This document shows, in pieces, positions 10,337-20,935 of a stretch of 64,000 bases of DNA. Every line of letters starts with the position of its first letter. Positions within the stretch are counted from its first letter, which is position 1. The DNA is taken from contig CAMZMU010000080.1 of the NCBI GenBank assembly GCA_947311845.1, positions 47,786,381 to 47,850,380 on the forward strand, written 5' to 3'. The notes under the pieces are model-generated. The model did no database searches, had not been told where the DNA came from, and saw only the letters and a list, made by a program, of their open reading frames with translations. The DNA comes from Poa pratensis. Its lineage: Eukaryota; Streptophyta; Magnoliopsida; Poales; Poaceae. The translations under genes were made by a program, and so were the position numbers.

Positions 10337-11040
10337 CTATCTGGACAATACGTCTGCAACAGAATTTTGATCACGGGGAATGTGCTCTAGTCTCAATCTC
10401 CTGAACCTCTTCTTCAGTTTTGCAACCTCCTCCACATATGGTGCCATGGCAGGGCATTCGTAGACCTTCTCCACTTGCCTGACAACTAGTTGAGAATCAC
10501 CTCGAGCTATCCGGTTTGTGGCGCCCACACCAAGTGCCACTCGAAGTCCGGCAAGCAATCCTTCATATTCTACAGTATTGTTGGTAATCCCTGTCTTGTA
10601 AAGCATCTGAATGACGTACTTGAGCTGTTCACCGTAGGTGATACCAGCAGCACGCCTGCCCTAGCCTGTCCTTCGGAAAGAGATCCATCAAAATAGAGTG
10701 TCCATGTATCTGGCTCGTCCTTCCCGGAAGGCTGGATTCTTCTTCCTTTGACTCAATTGCCGTTTCAGTCCACTGCTGCGAAATCCACAAGTGCTTGACT
10801 TTTGATAGCATCAGCCCGCTTGAACTGCAAACCCAATCCAGATAGCTCTATAGCCCATTCAAAGATTCGTCCGGTGGCATCCTTGCTATACAGAGCACGC
10901 TCCAGGGGGTATGAAGACACCACCGTGATAGTACGCCCTTCAAAATAAGGCCTCAACCTCCTGGAAGCTAGCAGAATTCCCAGCATAAGTTTCTGCATCA
11001 TCGGATATCGTTCCCGGGCATCTCGCAAGACTGAGCTCAT
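10337..11040 (-). pseudogene. RNase H and second (archaeal-type) RNase H of Tat-1
   Basis: Two adjoining minus-strand frames are seen. The first (11040-10765) has the pol connection text ERYPMMQKLMLGILLASRRLR and a strand-rich segment. The second (10606-10337) has the NNTVEYEGLLAGLRVALGVG block, then RGDSQLVVRQV and HIPRDQNSVADVLS, which fits the additional RNase H domain known in Tat-lineage elements. A frame change separates them. Confidence 0.8.
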
Positions 11041-11168
11041 AAAGTATACTGGTCGCTGCTCCAGCTTCAGAGTGGACTTAGTAGCATTCCCGGGAGCTGT
11101 GGCTCCAGCCCCCGGCTTTGACTCTCTGCGACTAGTGCCGTGCTCACAACCTGGTTAGTAGACGCGGT

Positions 11169-12718
11169 TTAGAGGAGAAGAGGTTCCTCGGGCATTGGCG
11201 CTAGCAGGATGGGAGGACTAGAAAGATACTTCTTCAAATCTTGCAGAGCAGCCTCAGGCTTGGAGTCCCACTTCACTAGACCAGATTTCTTAAGCAACTT
11301 GAAGAATGACAGTGCCCGCTCTCCGAGCCTGGAAATGAATCTTCCCAGGGCCGTTATGCACCCATTGACCCGCTGAACATCCTTGATACGCTTGGGAGCC
11401 TCCATCATCTCTATGGCCTTGATCTTATCAGGATTTGCCTCAATGCCTCGGTGAGAGACTAAGAAACCCAGCAATTTCCCGGAAGGTACTCTAAAGACGC
11501 ACTTCGCGGGATTCAGCTTGAGGTTGATCTTTCTCAGATGATTGAAGGTCTCTTCCAGATCAGAAATGAGGGTCTCTCTTTTTCTTGTTTTGTCCACAAT
11601 ATCATCAATGTAAGCTTCGACGTTGGTCCCTATATGCGGCCCAAGGCAAGCACGCATGGCACGCTGTGTCGGGGGAATAATTATCCCGCGACTTATTCAA
11701 GTGAAAGCGCGACTTATTCACAGTTGCACCACTATTGGGCTTACATGAAAGTGGGCTGACTCAAGATAATGAGGAAGGATCCAGAAGCTCGAAGATAACT
11801 TGACTTGGAAGACAAGACATATGATTAGTCTCCAAGTAGGACTCCGGCTCATACTTTCCTTGGGAGAGAAGTTTTCTTGTAACCCTGCGAGCCACCGTCT
11901 TTATAAGGTGGACTCCAAGGACCTAGAAGCCCAAGCAAAAAAGCTCTCATACATCCAGAGAGAGGTGACTCGACACCTCGATCGCCAACCCCTTGTAACA
12001 CCATATTCATATCAATACCAATCTAGGATAGGCAGGACGTAGGTCTTTACCTCACATTGAGGGGCCGAACCTGGGTAAAAAACACCGTCTTCCTCGTCCC
12101 TGTGATCCTTAGCTCGGAGACGCTCGATCGCTTAATCCCCAACTCTACGAAGTCATCTCCATGACCTCTGCGTGACAATCCCACGACACGCTGAAAAGTT
12201 GCTCCTGCATTCTTCAAACCAAAGGGCATGGAAATGTAGCAGTAGCAACCATTCTGAGTGATGAAGGCAGTCTTTTCTTCGTCTTCTTTAGCCATTTTGA
12301 TCTGATGGCATCCGGAGAATGCATCCAGGAAACACAGCAGATCACAGCAGGCAGTAGATTCCACAATTTGATCAACTCTGGGCAGAAGATAAGGATCTTT
12401 AGGGCAAGCTTTGTTGAGGTCTGTGTAGTCGATGCATAGCCTCATGTCAACACTATGTGGTTTAGGCACCACCACCGGATTTGCCAACCATGCTGCGAGT
12501 GGTACTACTTGAATCACCCCTGCCTTCAGTAATCTGTTCACCTCGGCAAGGATGAACTCACGCTTCCATTCTGATAGTGGTCTGATTCGTTGCTGAATAG
12601 GGCGAGTATCTGCTTTGACAGCCAATTTGTGCTCAATCACCTCCCTGGGTATACCGGAAAGACCTGACGGGTCCCAAGCGAACACATCAGAGTTTTCCCA
12701 CAGGAAGGCGATGAGCAC
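11169..12718 (-). pseudogene. reverse transcriptase of Tat-1, split by a solo LTR
   Basis: The N-terminal half (12718-12189) carries MRLCIDYTDLNKACPKDPY, FLDAFSGCHQIKM and ISMPFGLKNAGATFQR. The C-terminal half (11661-11169) carries the catalytic block EAYIDDIVDKTR, then KCVFRVPSGKLLGFLVSHRG and GRFISRLGERALSFFKLL. Between them lies a 522-bp solo LTR with a CGCTG duplication, and the two halves are in one frame once it is discounted. The insertion destroyed the enzyme. Confidence 0.9.
11667..12188 (+). mobile_element. solo LTR (522 bp) of an unrelated LTR retrotransposon
   Basis: The segment begins TGTCGGGGGAATAATT and ends ATCCCACGACA, giving inverted TGTCG/CGACA ends, and is flanked on both sides by CGCTG (11662-11666 and 12189-12193). 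A TATA-like TTATAAGG lies near 11905 and the text GAACCTGGGTAAAAAACACC near 12066 is the kind of R/U5 text seen in plant LTRs. The internal region is absent, as expected after recombination between two LTRs. Strand is assigned from the TATA-like site and is tentative. Confidence 0.88.
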
Positions 12719-12724
12719 GCTTTC

Positions 12725-13801
12725 CTATTTGTCGGGCAATCCTGTGCCGATAGTGACCGTGATGTTTCCATCACTAGCCAATCGGACCTTCTTGGTAAGT
12801 TTTGCATCTTTGCATTCCAGTTTCTGGTTTGGAGCGGAGGGAACGAGCTTCACGGGTGCATTGGTGGAGTTTGACCCTTCCAGCTCACTTGCTGACACTT
12901 CGTTCCCGGGCAAGGTGACAGTGACAAAGTGGTCATCACTATCCCCGGGTAGAGGTTGGCCATTTTTGGGACTGACTGCCATGGCTGCTTTTGCGATTGC
13001 ATCTGCGCAAAAGATGGCGTCCTGGCAGTCGGCCTTCACGGTGATGACTCCGGCCTTGCTTGGTATCTTCAGCACATTGTAGGCATAATGAGATGCTGCC
13101 ATGAACTTGGCCAAGGCTGGCCTCCCAAGTATGCCATGATACAGCAGTGGAATGTCGGCGATGTCAAAAGTGATATCCTCTGTACGAAAGTTTTCTGATC
13201 CTCCAAAAGTGACCGACAAAGTAATTTGTCCCAATGGATGTGTAAGTCCCCTGTTAACTCCTTGAAATGCCCTAGTTGGCTGCAAGCGGCCTAGAGGAAT
13301 CTGCAGCCACACCATGACCTTGATTGAGAGCAAATTCAGCCCAGCTCCACCATCAACCAACAGTTTGCTCACAGCTAGATTCTGTATGGTAGGTGACACG
13401 ATGAGTGGTAGAACTCCAACCCCAGTAGTGCGATCAGGGTGATCCTTGGAATCAAACGTGATAACTCGGTCTGACCATTTCAAGGGTCGCTGCGTTCCCG
13501 AGGCGGGCTCGGTTGCATTCAGTTCTCGGGACATCCCCTTGAAAGTGCTCATGGATGGGAAACCAGAAGCACCGCCATGGATGCACACGCAGTCTACAGC
13601 AGCCTGGAATGCCCCGCCACCATCTTCTTCTGCTACGGGTTCAGCGGCGATGGCGGGTAAGTTTTGCCCTATGAACCCTGCGCGCCCACCACCGCGTCCA
13701 CCCATGAATCCGCCCCTACCGGGAATCGGCCACCACGTCCACCTCGACCTCCTGTAGGGCAGAAACCACGGATGTGGGTGGTGTCGCCACATCCAAAACA
13801 T
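12725..13801 (-). pseudogene. gag-pol linker and aspartic protease of Tat-1
   Basis: A 358-codon open frame contains the protease signature KLLVDGGAGLNLLS near residue 150 and the downstream block DIADIPLLYHGILGRPALAK, both standard in Tat proteases. The N-terminal 45 residues overlap the zinc-knuckle frame and are probably out of the native frame. It ends at 12725, seven bases before the RT frame. It is the longest surviving open frame of this element. Confidence 0.82.
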
Positions 13802-13950
13802 CCACCATTCTGCCTGGCCGTCTCAATATTCTGGCGCTGATCCCGGATGAAGCCCTGTATCTTGAAGCAGTCCTTAATGTCATGCTTGCCAACACCATGG
13901 AGGGGACACCACACTTCCGGAGCTGGGGTGGCTGTTTCCTCTACCTTCAC
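13669..13950 (-). pseudogene. gag zinc-knuckle segment of Tat-1
   Basis: Two knuckle-like motifs are present: WCPLHGVGKHDIKDC near residue 14 and the CCHC knuckle CFGCGDTTHIRGFC at residues 51-64 (13800-13759), followed by a glycine-rich tail. These bind element RNA. The preceding text (PAPAPKVLAAEPE... in adjacent frames) indicates small indels. Confidence 0.8.
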
Positions 13951-14131
13951 CTTCTTTGGCTCAGGTTCAGCAGCCAGAACCTTTGGAGCCGGGGCAGGTG
14001 CTGGAGCTTCCCGCTTCTTAGTTTTCTTTGGGACAGATGAAGATTCCCAGGCATGCGACGCCCCTCTTCAGCACGCACGCACTTCTCTGTGAGTGCCCAC
14101 AGCTCCTCAGTGGTTTCAATGCTATGCGTAC

Positions 14132-15541
14132 TCAACTTTTTCGCATCTTTATGTCTCGGACACTCACATGAAACGACGACAAGATGGCCGCTTCCTTGAG
14201 GCCAGGGATGTTGTTTATCTTGGTACAGAAGCGCTGAACATAGTCGCGCAGGCTCTCGTTCTCGCCCTGCTTCATGTCGTACAGGTCATTGACCGTTCCC
14301 GGGCATTTGTAAGCTCCCTGGAAAGCCCCCAGGAACTGATTGCATAAATTAGACCAGGACTTAACTGACTGCGCAGGATGATTGCACAGCCAGGACATCG
14401 CTTCATCCTTGAGAGCCAATGCAAACCAGTTTGCCATGATTGCCTCATCGGCTCCAGCAGCGCGCATCGCGGTGGTGTAGATCTGGAGGAAATCCCTTGG
14501 TTGGTTTTTCGCCAAACTTCACGGGCACCTCAGGCCTGAACTTGTGGGGCCAATGTACGACCCGCAGTGCAGGCGTGAAGGCCGTGTAGCCCGTACTGAT
14601 CCCCTCAGTCTGTGTCCTGTGTTGAGCGACACCGGTGGGGTGAGCGGCTGGGACAAGGTCTCTCTCGGGATCTCCTGAATCTTGCCCAGGTGGGGCAGAA
14701 GATCCCACTGAGATATGGTCCCCCGGATCGGCTGCGTGATGGTGATGGGCGCGGGGCGCCCCGTCATGTCGAGGTGGACGAGGAATCCCAGCTCGACCTC
14801 CTGGTGCAGCCATGGAGGGTGCTCTGTGTGGAACACCGTGTACAGGCTCTTCCCCGGGAACCTGTCCCGGGAAAGGACCAGTCTGAGCGCGATGCGCAGC
14901 TCCTTGTCCCTCTGGCCCACCCACAGATGGCGCGTGGGAGGCCGCTCGAGGACGGGTGTTCATTTGTGCGAAGGTGAGTAGTTCAGCGATTTGTTTCGCC
15001 TAGGTGTTGTAACGCTTGGGATGTTCGTTGGTGTCCGGAGTGTGCTGAAGGAGAGCGCGCGCAGCAGCGATGGCTTCACATGTACGACGGACCCCAGAAG
15101 GAACAGGGCCTGTCATGAAACTGGCAGCTCCGGCCGCCCCTCCGGGCGGACCGTTTGGTGGGTGCGGGAGGACGGACTCGGAACGTTGCGGAGGTGGTGG
15201 AGGAACTCCCCCAGCACCTTCATCACCGGCGGCATCGCCAGCGCCGTCTTGCGGCACCAAGTCAGGAGCGCGCACTGCCTCGGGTTGAGGTGGAGGAGGC
15301 ATGGCTCCCTGCGCGGCCGCTCCAGCTTCGGCCTCCGGGGCTGCCTCTGGAGCAGCAGCTGGTGGCGGAGGAAGCGGGTGTGGTGGCTCGAAGCAGAACT
15401 CTTCGCCTCAGGAGTAGGAGAACGAGCGCGCCGAGCCCGAGCTCGAGTAGCCTGTACGGTAGCCGTGGTCGAGGCACCTCTCCTCCTCCTTGGCGGCATC
15501 GTAGCAGACCTTGAAGAAGCCGAAGAAGCTCGCTGGATCAC
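14132..15541 (-). pseudogene. gag of Tat-1, N-terminal and capsid-like part
   Basis: The capsid-type block at 14515-14132 reads PRDFLQIYTTAMRAAGADE, ALKDEAMSWLCNHP and NQFLGAFQGAYKCPG, which is the Retrotrans_gag pattern. The upstream half (15541-14445) is a low-complexity basic, proline- and serine-rich region in overlapping frames, starting a few bases inside the primer-binding site. A frame break lies at about 14515-14560. Gag forms the particle in which reverse transcription takes place. Confidence 0.8.
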
Positions 15542-15547
15542 TTGCGC

Positions 15548-15567
15548 CCCCTACCTGGCACGCCAGA
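15548..15567 (-). other. primer-binding site of Tat-1
   Basis: In element orientation the bases directly inside the 5' LTR read TGGCGTGCCAGGTAGGGG. The same site, with two bases exchanged, adjoins the Tat-2 LTR at 37076-37095. The tRNA primer was not identified from memory. Confidence 0.7.
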
Positions 15568-16140
15568 TGTCGTGCTCGAAGTCACCGGAGGACGAGAGTC
15601 CCCCTTTTAGAGATTCGGTGAGGGGCGCGAAGTGGATCGAGGCAAGCGAGTAAACCGTGCAGAAAGTAGAACACACAGGCAGTTTACCCAGGTTCAGGCC
15701 GCTCGAAAGCATAACACCCTACTCCTGCATGTCTGAATATTTGGTGGTGATATGCGTATCCGGGCTACAAAGATGTGTTCCGACACTCTGGATCTAAGGC
15801 TAGGAGACAATATCGAGATCTGATCTTGGCTCTAACTTAACCCTCTGTTGTACTAGAAAGCGATCGATCCTCCTCTTCGGAGGCCCTGGTCCTCCTTTTA
15901 TACATCAAGGGGATACCACAGCGGCCTGCCAGTTGTACTACCTGCCCTCCCGTAGATAAGGAGAAGCACTGGCAACTTTAACCTCCGACCGCGCACATGC
16001 CTTGTTCCCTCTACCTTTATCCCGCGAAGCTCCCGTACCCGGGGTATCAAGGAAGCTTCCTTTTCTCGTCCCGCGATCATACTTGTTGGTAGTCCACGCT
16101 GTGGGAGTTCACGGGAACCCCCTGTTCCCGTGGTGCGACA
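15568..16140 (-). repeat. 5' LTR of Tat-1 (573 bp)
   Basis: It is the direct repeat partner of 4927-5504 and is followed by the GCGTT duplication at 16141-16145. On the minus strand a TATAAAAGG box lies at 15902-15894, which would drive gag-pol transcription leftwards. Confidence 0.93.
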
Positions 16141-16145
16141 GCGTT

Positions 16146-16551
16146 TGAGTTCATCGTAGATCTGAATCGCCGACCTTGCCGCCAGCTTGATCTGTCGGAC
16201 TCCTTCGCGGCGGCAATGGAGGACAACAAGCCCACTGGCTTCTGGCTGCAGGTGGACGGTTGCCCCAATGGCCCCTCCTGGGCTTTTGCGAAATACACCG
16301 TGGATGATTCCATGCTCCTGGGTCAGGGGTGGAAGTCATTCGCCCGCTCCCGTCGCCTGACCCGGGGGCAGTGCCGAGCGTTCCTGTATGATGGAGACAT
16401 GACGCTCTCCATGAAGATCTTCAGCGTTGACAGAGGACGCGTGGAGTGCTACGTGGAGAGCGAAAGCAGCAGCAGTTCCAGCCTCCACGACGAGAATGAA
16501 GATGAGGAAAACTCATCAAGCATCAAGGTTGAGGGGAGCTCATCTTCCTGA
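16146..16551 (+). pseudogene. antisense B3-like gene of Tat-2, 3' part, interrupted by Tat-1
   Basis: The frame continues from 4926 across the Tat-1 insertion. It contains FIVDLNRRPCRQLD, then the B3-like region FWLQVDGCPNGPSW, MLLGQGWKSFARSRRLTRG, FLYDGDMTLSMKIFSVDRG, and ends in a serine/acidic tail (SSSSSSLHDENEDEE). It aligns with antisense gene 1 of Tat-1 over the F-L-x-V...PNG, L-G-x-G-W-x2-F, G...F...D-G...I-F spacing. An internal ATG at 16216 has a fair context (GCAATGG). Function as a DNA-binding protein is inferred. The copy is broken by Tat-1 and probably also by the element at 1-4757. Confidence 0.6.
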
Positions 16552-16853
16552 CGGCGAGGAGCTTCAAGACGATGGCCTCGAAGATCTCCTTGACCTCCTT
16601 CTTGGCCGCCTCGTTGACGTACTTCTGCAAGTAGCGTCTTCCATTGTACGGTGGTGCTCCTTGTTCGCCGGAAGGCAATCTTTTTGTTGCAAAAATTAGC
16701 CTCCGCAGTAGCTCTTGAAATGAAGAACTTGTTTCCTAGTTGTCTCTTGATCTTTGCCTCGTACTTGGTGTGAACGGGAACGGTTTTTTGCAAAACACGC
16801 TCCCATTACTGCGGTAGCCATAACGTTGAGGGGTAGGTGGAGCATGAAGGTTC

Positions 16854-17428
16854 TATAAAAGGCCCCTCAATCCCCAACTCCCTCAACACATCTTCTCGCC
16901 TTGGTTTCCTCTACTTCTTTCTCCGCTTCTCCATAGATTGCACAGCAATGTCTGGTGAGGAGGAGACGTCCTTGTCTGACGTGTCGACGGCGGCGTCGGC
17001 CTTCAGGGGCACAGCGGAGGCACCCAGGGAAGCTGGGGTCCGAGCCGTGTAGGAGGAGGTCGAATCCCGACCTCGGGTTTCCGTGGTTTTCCCGGCGGTG
17101 GGAAACATTGCTGGTTCTACCGCCATGGAAGCTGCGGTGGCATTGGCAACTAGGAAGGACATCATCAAGAGGAGCTTGTGGGAGGAGGCAGCTGGCAATC
17201 CGAGACTGATCCGCCTCCTCAGTAACCTTAACAATGTCTTTAAGGTAGAACTTCCTTGGCCCTTGGCAAGGCGATCTTGAAATGGGACTCGCGTCTTGAC
17301 TTGCTTTCTCCTCCTTGTGTATGACGAGGAGGACGCCATGGACAAGTTCGTGGACCACGTGTACCTCGTCTGCAGCCAGCATGTGCCGAGGTTCGCCAAG
17401 AAGTTCCCCGGCCCATGGGATCCCTGAA
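16854..17428 (+). pseudogene. antisense gene 2 of Tat-2, unknown function, with in-frame stop
   Basis: A TATA box (TATAAAA, 16854-16860) stands about 90 bp before ATG 16948. The frame MSGEEETSLSDVSTA is stopped by TAG at 17050-17052 and continues in the same frame as VVFPAVGNIAGSTAMEAAVA, IKRSLWEEAAGNPRLIRLLS to a possible donor at 17245. A further open piece, EDAMDKFVDHVYLVCSQHVP, ends at a stop at 17426-17428 and may be the second exon. The position matches antisense gene 2 of Tat-1, but sequence similarity is weak by eye. The stop makes this copy a likely pseudogene. Confidence 0.4.
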
Positions 17429-17755
17429 GATCCTACGCAAGCGCCCTCCTTCTCCCCAGGCGTCCCCGGGGATCGAGAGTTTACCCGGCAGGCAAAAACA
17501 ACAGAAGACAAGGCTGCACAACTAGGAGCTCTGCGCTGGCTTTAGTAGCATAGACTTGATATGTACTTAGAAAGTTGCTGAACTAAATGTAATTCAGAAT
17601 TGTAATTCAGAATTTAAATTCAGATGAATGCAACCTATGCCTCAACTCCCGGGGTCATTTTCCAAATCTTCCATTGCACTAACGCGCTGTCAAGTTTTCA
17701 GAGGAGATCTCTTAGGTGCCAAGTACTCTGACTGCATGCATCCCAAATTCGTTGC

Positions 17756-17758
17756 TAA
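17756..17758. repeat. TAA target-site duplication of the CACTA element, left copy
   Basis: TAA lies immediately before CACTAC at 17759; the right copy is at 30153-30155. Three-base duplications are the rule for CACTA transposons. Confidence 0.9.
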
Positions 17759-17761
17759 CAC

Positions 17762-18080
17762 TACAACCGAACTGATCTTTTGTGACACGGTCATTTTGTC
17801 ACTTATTAGCGAAATTTGTCACGGATTACCCCCTCGTGACGACATTAGTGCGTCACTAAGCCCGTCACAAAATCCTCGTCACAGATTTCAAAATAGTGAC
17901 GCCACGACAATTTCGGGTCACGCATTATGGATCATCGGTGACACGTTTTTTCGCGTCACAAATTGATGGGATGCATGACAAAATTATTTGTCACTGTTCA
18001 TTCGTAAATTTGTCACCGATGAACGCAATGCGTGAAAAAATCGTGTCATTGATTAGTTCGTCAGCTGTTTTAGACCGGTC
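17762..18080. repeat. left subterminal GTGAC/GTCAC repeat region of CACTA
   Basis: More than ten GTCAC or GTGAC cores occur here, many as TTTGTCAC or CGTCAC. The mirror region lies at 29955-30130. In En/Spm such motifs bind the element-encoded accessory protein. Confidence 0.75.
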
Positions 18081-18250
18081 AAAGCTGCTGACCTGTCGGT
18101 CAATGAAGATGATGTGGTTGTTTACGTGGTTGTTGACGTGGATGTTGCCATGTGGCTGTTTAGGTGGCACTCGACGTGTTGTTGACGTGTATGCTGACAT
18201 GTGGGTCCGTTCTTTGCTGACGTGGCATGACGAAAAATGGGTCCACAAAA

Positions 18251-18364
18251 TGCTGACGTGTGGGACCCACCAGTTTGCTGACATATGGGACCCACCAGTT
18301 TGCTGACATGCGGACCCACCGGTTTGCTGACGTGTGGGACCCACCTGTTTGCTGACATGTGGGA
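18251..18364. repeat. 24-bp minisatellite in CACTA left arm
   Basis: Five head-to-tail units of about 24 bp share TGCTGACGTGTGGGACCCAC with substitutions such as ACATATG or ACATGCG. Degenerate TTGACGTGG-type units extend left to about 18115. The units have no spacers of changing sequence. Confidence 0.85.
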
Positions 18365-18663
18365 CTGACGGCTATGACGCTTAACAAATTTTGTCACGGT
18401 TGTTAGCCGAAGGAAAAATTTCAATATTTGCAAATTTTGAGGCAATTTGTAAATAAAAAGAATTCAAATGAACCATTTGCAAAAGGAACCGATAAAACAT
18501 TATTGCACTTATAATTCAGGCACACAAAAAACTTAATGTCTGATTGACACCAACTGTTACAATACCACACAAAATGAAAGAACGTAGGCATAAATGTGGA
18601 TGAAATCAAGTTTTCATGAAGAAAACACTACTGGCGGGCAAGGTTTGCTGCTTATTTGGTCAA

Positions 18664-20641
18664 CTATGGTGATTGACAATTCCTGATGAGAAAACCAAGA
18701 ATTGAATCCATTTCTTGCTGCCTCGATTTTATTTCATAAGTCATGTCATCATATGACTTGTGGAGAGCTTCATATTCTGTCTGCTTCCTTTTCAGGTCTT
18801 CAGTTTTTTCTTCCACGGCCTGTATCCTTGCCTGCAGTTGCTGGTACCTTGGAGATGTAGGTAAGGACTGTTGCTCATGATCTTCTAGTATTCCTTCAAA
18901 CTCTGGGATGCTTGCAGATGTCATGCTAGATGTAGTCCCCAAGTCTGAGAGGAAAATGCCTTTCATTCTGCGTTTCTTGAGGACATCTTCAAAATCTGCA
19001 GATCAGTTCGGGGAGTCTCATCTTTCATGTGTGGACCCATTTTTGCAAGGATCATTTCATCCTGCCATAGGATATGCGTATTTTTTTGTCAGGTGCAAGA
19101 AACAGTACGTAATAATGCTACAAGAAAATGTTAACATTTTACATACATAAGCAGCTTGTGCATCCTTGCTCATGATACCAGCATTGTTTGTTTTGGTTAT
19201 TTTAAAAACTTCAATAGGAGTTGCTTCGCGCGTCTCAGTAATCTTGAAGACAGGAGGAACCTACAAGGGTTACGAAACACGTAAATACGAAGAGTATATG
19301 AAAAATTGAGTGAAGAGGTAAGGTTTTCAGAGGGATAGCCACTTACTGCAGATACGTCGCCACCATAGATGCTCCTTATGAAGGTACTTGTCGCACCTAA
19401 TTGGTTCAATTCATACACTCCCTGAATTGCATAGTTTACCATAAAGTTAAAATATATTAGTGCACAAGTTATAAGTGAAATAATTAGGTACAACTGAATT
19501 TTACTGATAAGTACGTACTGCATATTCGTCGCTAGCATCCTTGCTTGTAGAGCGACTTGTCTCACCTATCTGGTTCATTGTACTCTTCCCGTTGGTTGCC
19601 TAGTAAGCCATGATGTAAAAACATATGAATGCACAAGCTATAACTGAACAAACATGAGTTATAAAATCATGGTGTCGCAGAAAACATACTGAATCGTAGT
19701 ACATCCAGTGCGGTCCAGGAGCCTTCTTCTTTCGGGTGCTTGAACCACCGTAGACAAAAGTTCTTGCTATAGAGTCAAAATCTTGCATTTCTTCACCATT
19801 TCCTTCAGCTTGCTTCTTCAGTAGTGCAGACATACGAGAAGCATTCTGTTCCATCGCTAGCTTCCTAATCTTCTCATATGCAACTTCTGATATGTCTTCC
19901 TTACCTGAAATAAAAGAAAGTGAATAATTTTATATGCATATATATTTATTGATGGCACATAGCTTAAAACATGACAACTATCAATTCAGATGTCTATGTT
20001 TCTGAACCGACGCAACTATCGTATCATACAAATCGAATAGTACGAGGTCCGTGCAGAACTATAAGCCTGACAGACAAAGGTTCAGTTTCAGAGCGACACT
20101 TTTACTGTAGCTCATCTAGCTGTTGTCGCTGTCTGTTTCAGTTTCATTTAGGTTCAGTATTAGTCTGAATAAACGTGGCATTTTTAACAGACTTACAGAA
20201 AATAAATCATGACGCAACTTGCACAGATCTCAAACATGAAAGTTGGTCTACCCATCTGAACCAACTATAATCCATGAAACCGTACAGTACTTGACCATTA
20301 CCTATACGACTGTGAAAAAATTGACTTCTTTAACGATAGTGATGACTTGATACGTAAGAAAGAGCGTGCAATATCAACCATTTGTAGCAGATATGATCTT
20401 GCAAATATAACTGGTAAACTCATGGTGTTTACCCGAATCAACAAAATATCACAAATATGCATAGATCTATATGGAATAGAAGATGAGAGGGAAAGAGGTT
20501 GACTGAACAACCCCTACTACAAGAAATTTGATCTTTACCAGGGCTACCGGTGTTCTCCTGCATATTCATGCCGGGGTTCTCCTCCAGAATGTTGCCGTCC
20601 ATGTCGGTCATCAGGTCGATCAGATTGTTGCGGCCGAACAT
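18664..20641 (-). CDS. Transposase_24-like (Ptta/En/Spm) accessory protein gene, six exons, frameshift in last exon
   Basis: Exons by GT-AG and phase: 20641-20539, 19904-19690, 19599-19519, 19421-19347, 19260-19147 and 19061-18664. The protein begins MFGRNNLIDLMTDMDG. Middle exons carry EDISEVAYEKIRKLAMEQN and FKITKTNNAGIMSKDAQAAY, which fits the T-x-T...D-x2-A-x2-Y pattern of Transposase_24 proteins. The final exon carries FEDVLKKRRMKGIF and a long coiled coil (YQQLQARIQAVEEKTEDL) typical of TNPA-like proteins. All junction phases agree to the last exon, where the frame before 18995 and the coiled-coil frame differ by one base, so the copy is likely defective. It would bind the subterminal repeats and assist transposition. 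The family call is by pattern and is moderate. Confidence 0.6.
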
Positions 20642-20935
20642 TTTCCACCGCCGGGGCAGACGGATCTAGGGTGATGAAGAGGATGAGGTAGGCGAGATTA
20701 GATCTTGGAGAGGAGAGGGAGGATGATAGGAATGGAAGGTGTGGTACGAGATCGTGGGTTCTGGCGATACGAGGGGCGTATTTAGGGGGAGGGTGGGTGC
20801 GCGGGACGTTTTCGTTTGAGCCGAAAAAAGGGAGGGAACGGGGATAATTTTAAATAAAGGAGGGAACAAAAAAATTAAACCAGAAAGGAGGGAACGTACT
20901 GTGTTTTGTACAAACAAAATAAAATTTTCCCATCT

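Larger units (their letters stand above)
4927..16140 (-). mobile_element. Tat-lineage Ty3/gypsy retrotransposon Tat-1, complete ends, coding region broken
   Basis: Two near-identical direct repeats (4927-5504 and 15568-16140) flank 10 kb with gag, protease, reverse transcriptase, RNase H and integrase on the minus strand, and with a long non-coding 3' region that carries antisense genes on the plus strand. This layout, the RT text (LNKACPKDPYLLPRVDQIV, CYCYISMPFGLKNAGATFQR) and an extra RNase H-like segment between RT and integrase match the Tat/Retand lineage of plants. The two LTRs differ by a few percent by eye, so the insertion is not recent. Frameshifts in gag and pol and a solo LTR inside RT make this copy non-autonomous. 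Confidence 0.95.

Noticed and set aside
12956..13757. Plus-strand frames opposite the Tat-1 protease
   Set aside because: Mirror images of the gag-pol frame with no recognisable domain.
16449..16793. Minus-strand frames (for example with YLQKYVNEAAKKEVKEIFEA) that look like a charged helical protein
   Set aside because: They run opposite to the antisense gene pair of Tat-2, need a frame change between their halves and match no family I recognise. Most likely chance openness in GC-rich DNA.
18251..18364. Possible CRISPR-like array
   Set aside because: Units are contiguous with no unique spacers, and the setting is a plant transposon arm. It is a minisatellite.
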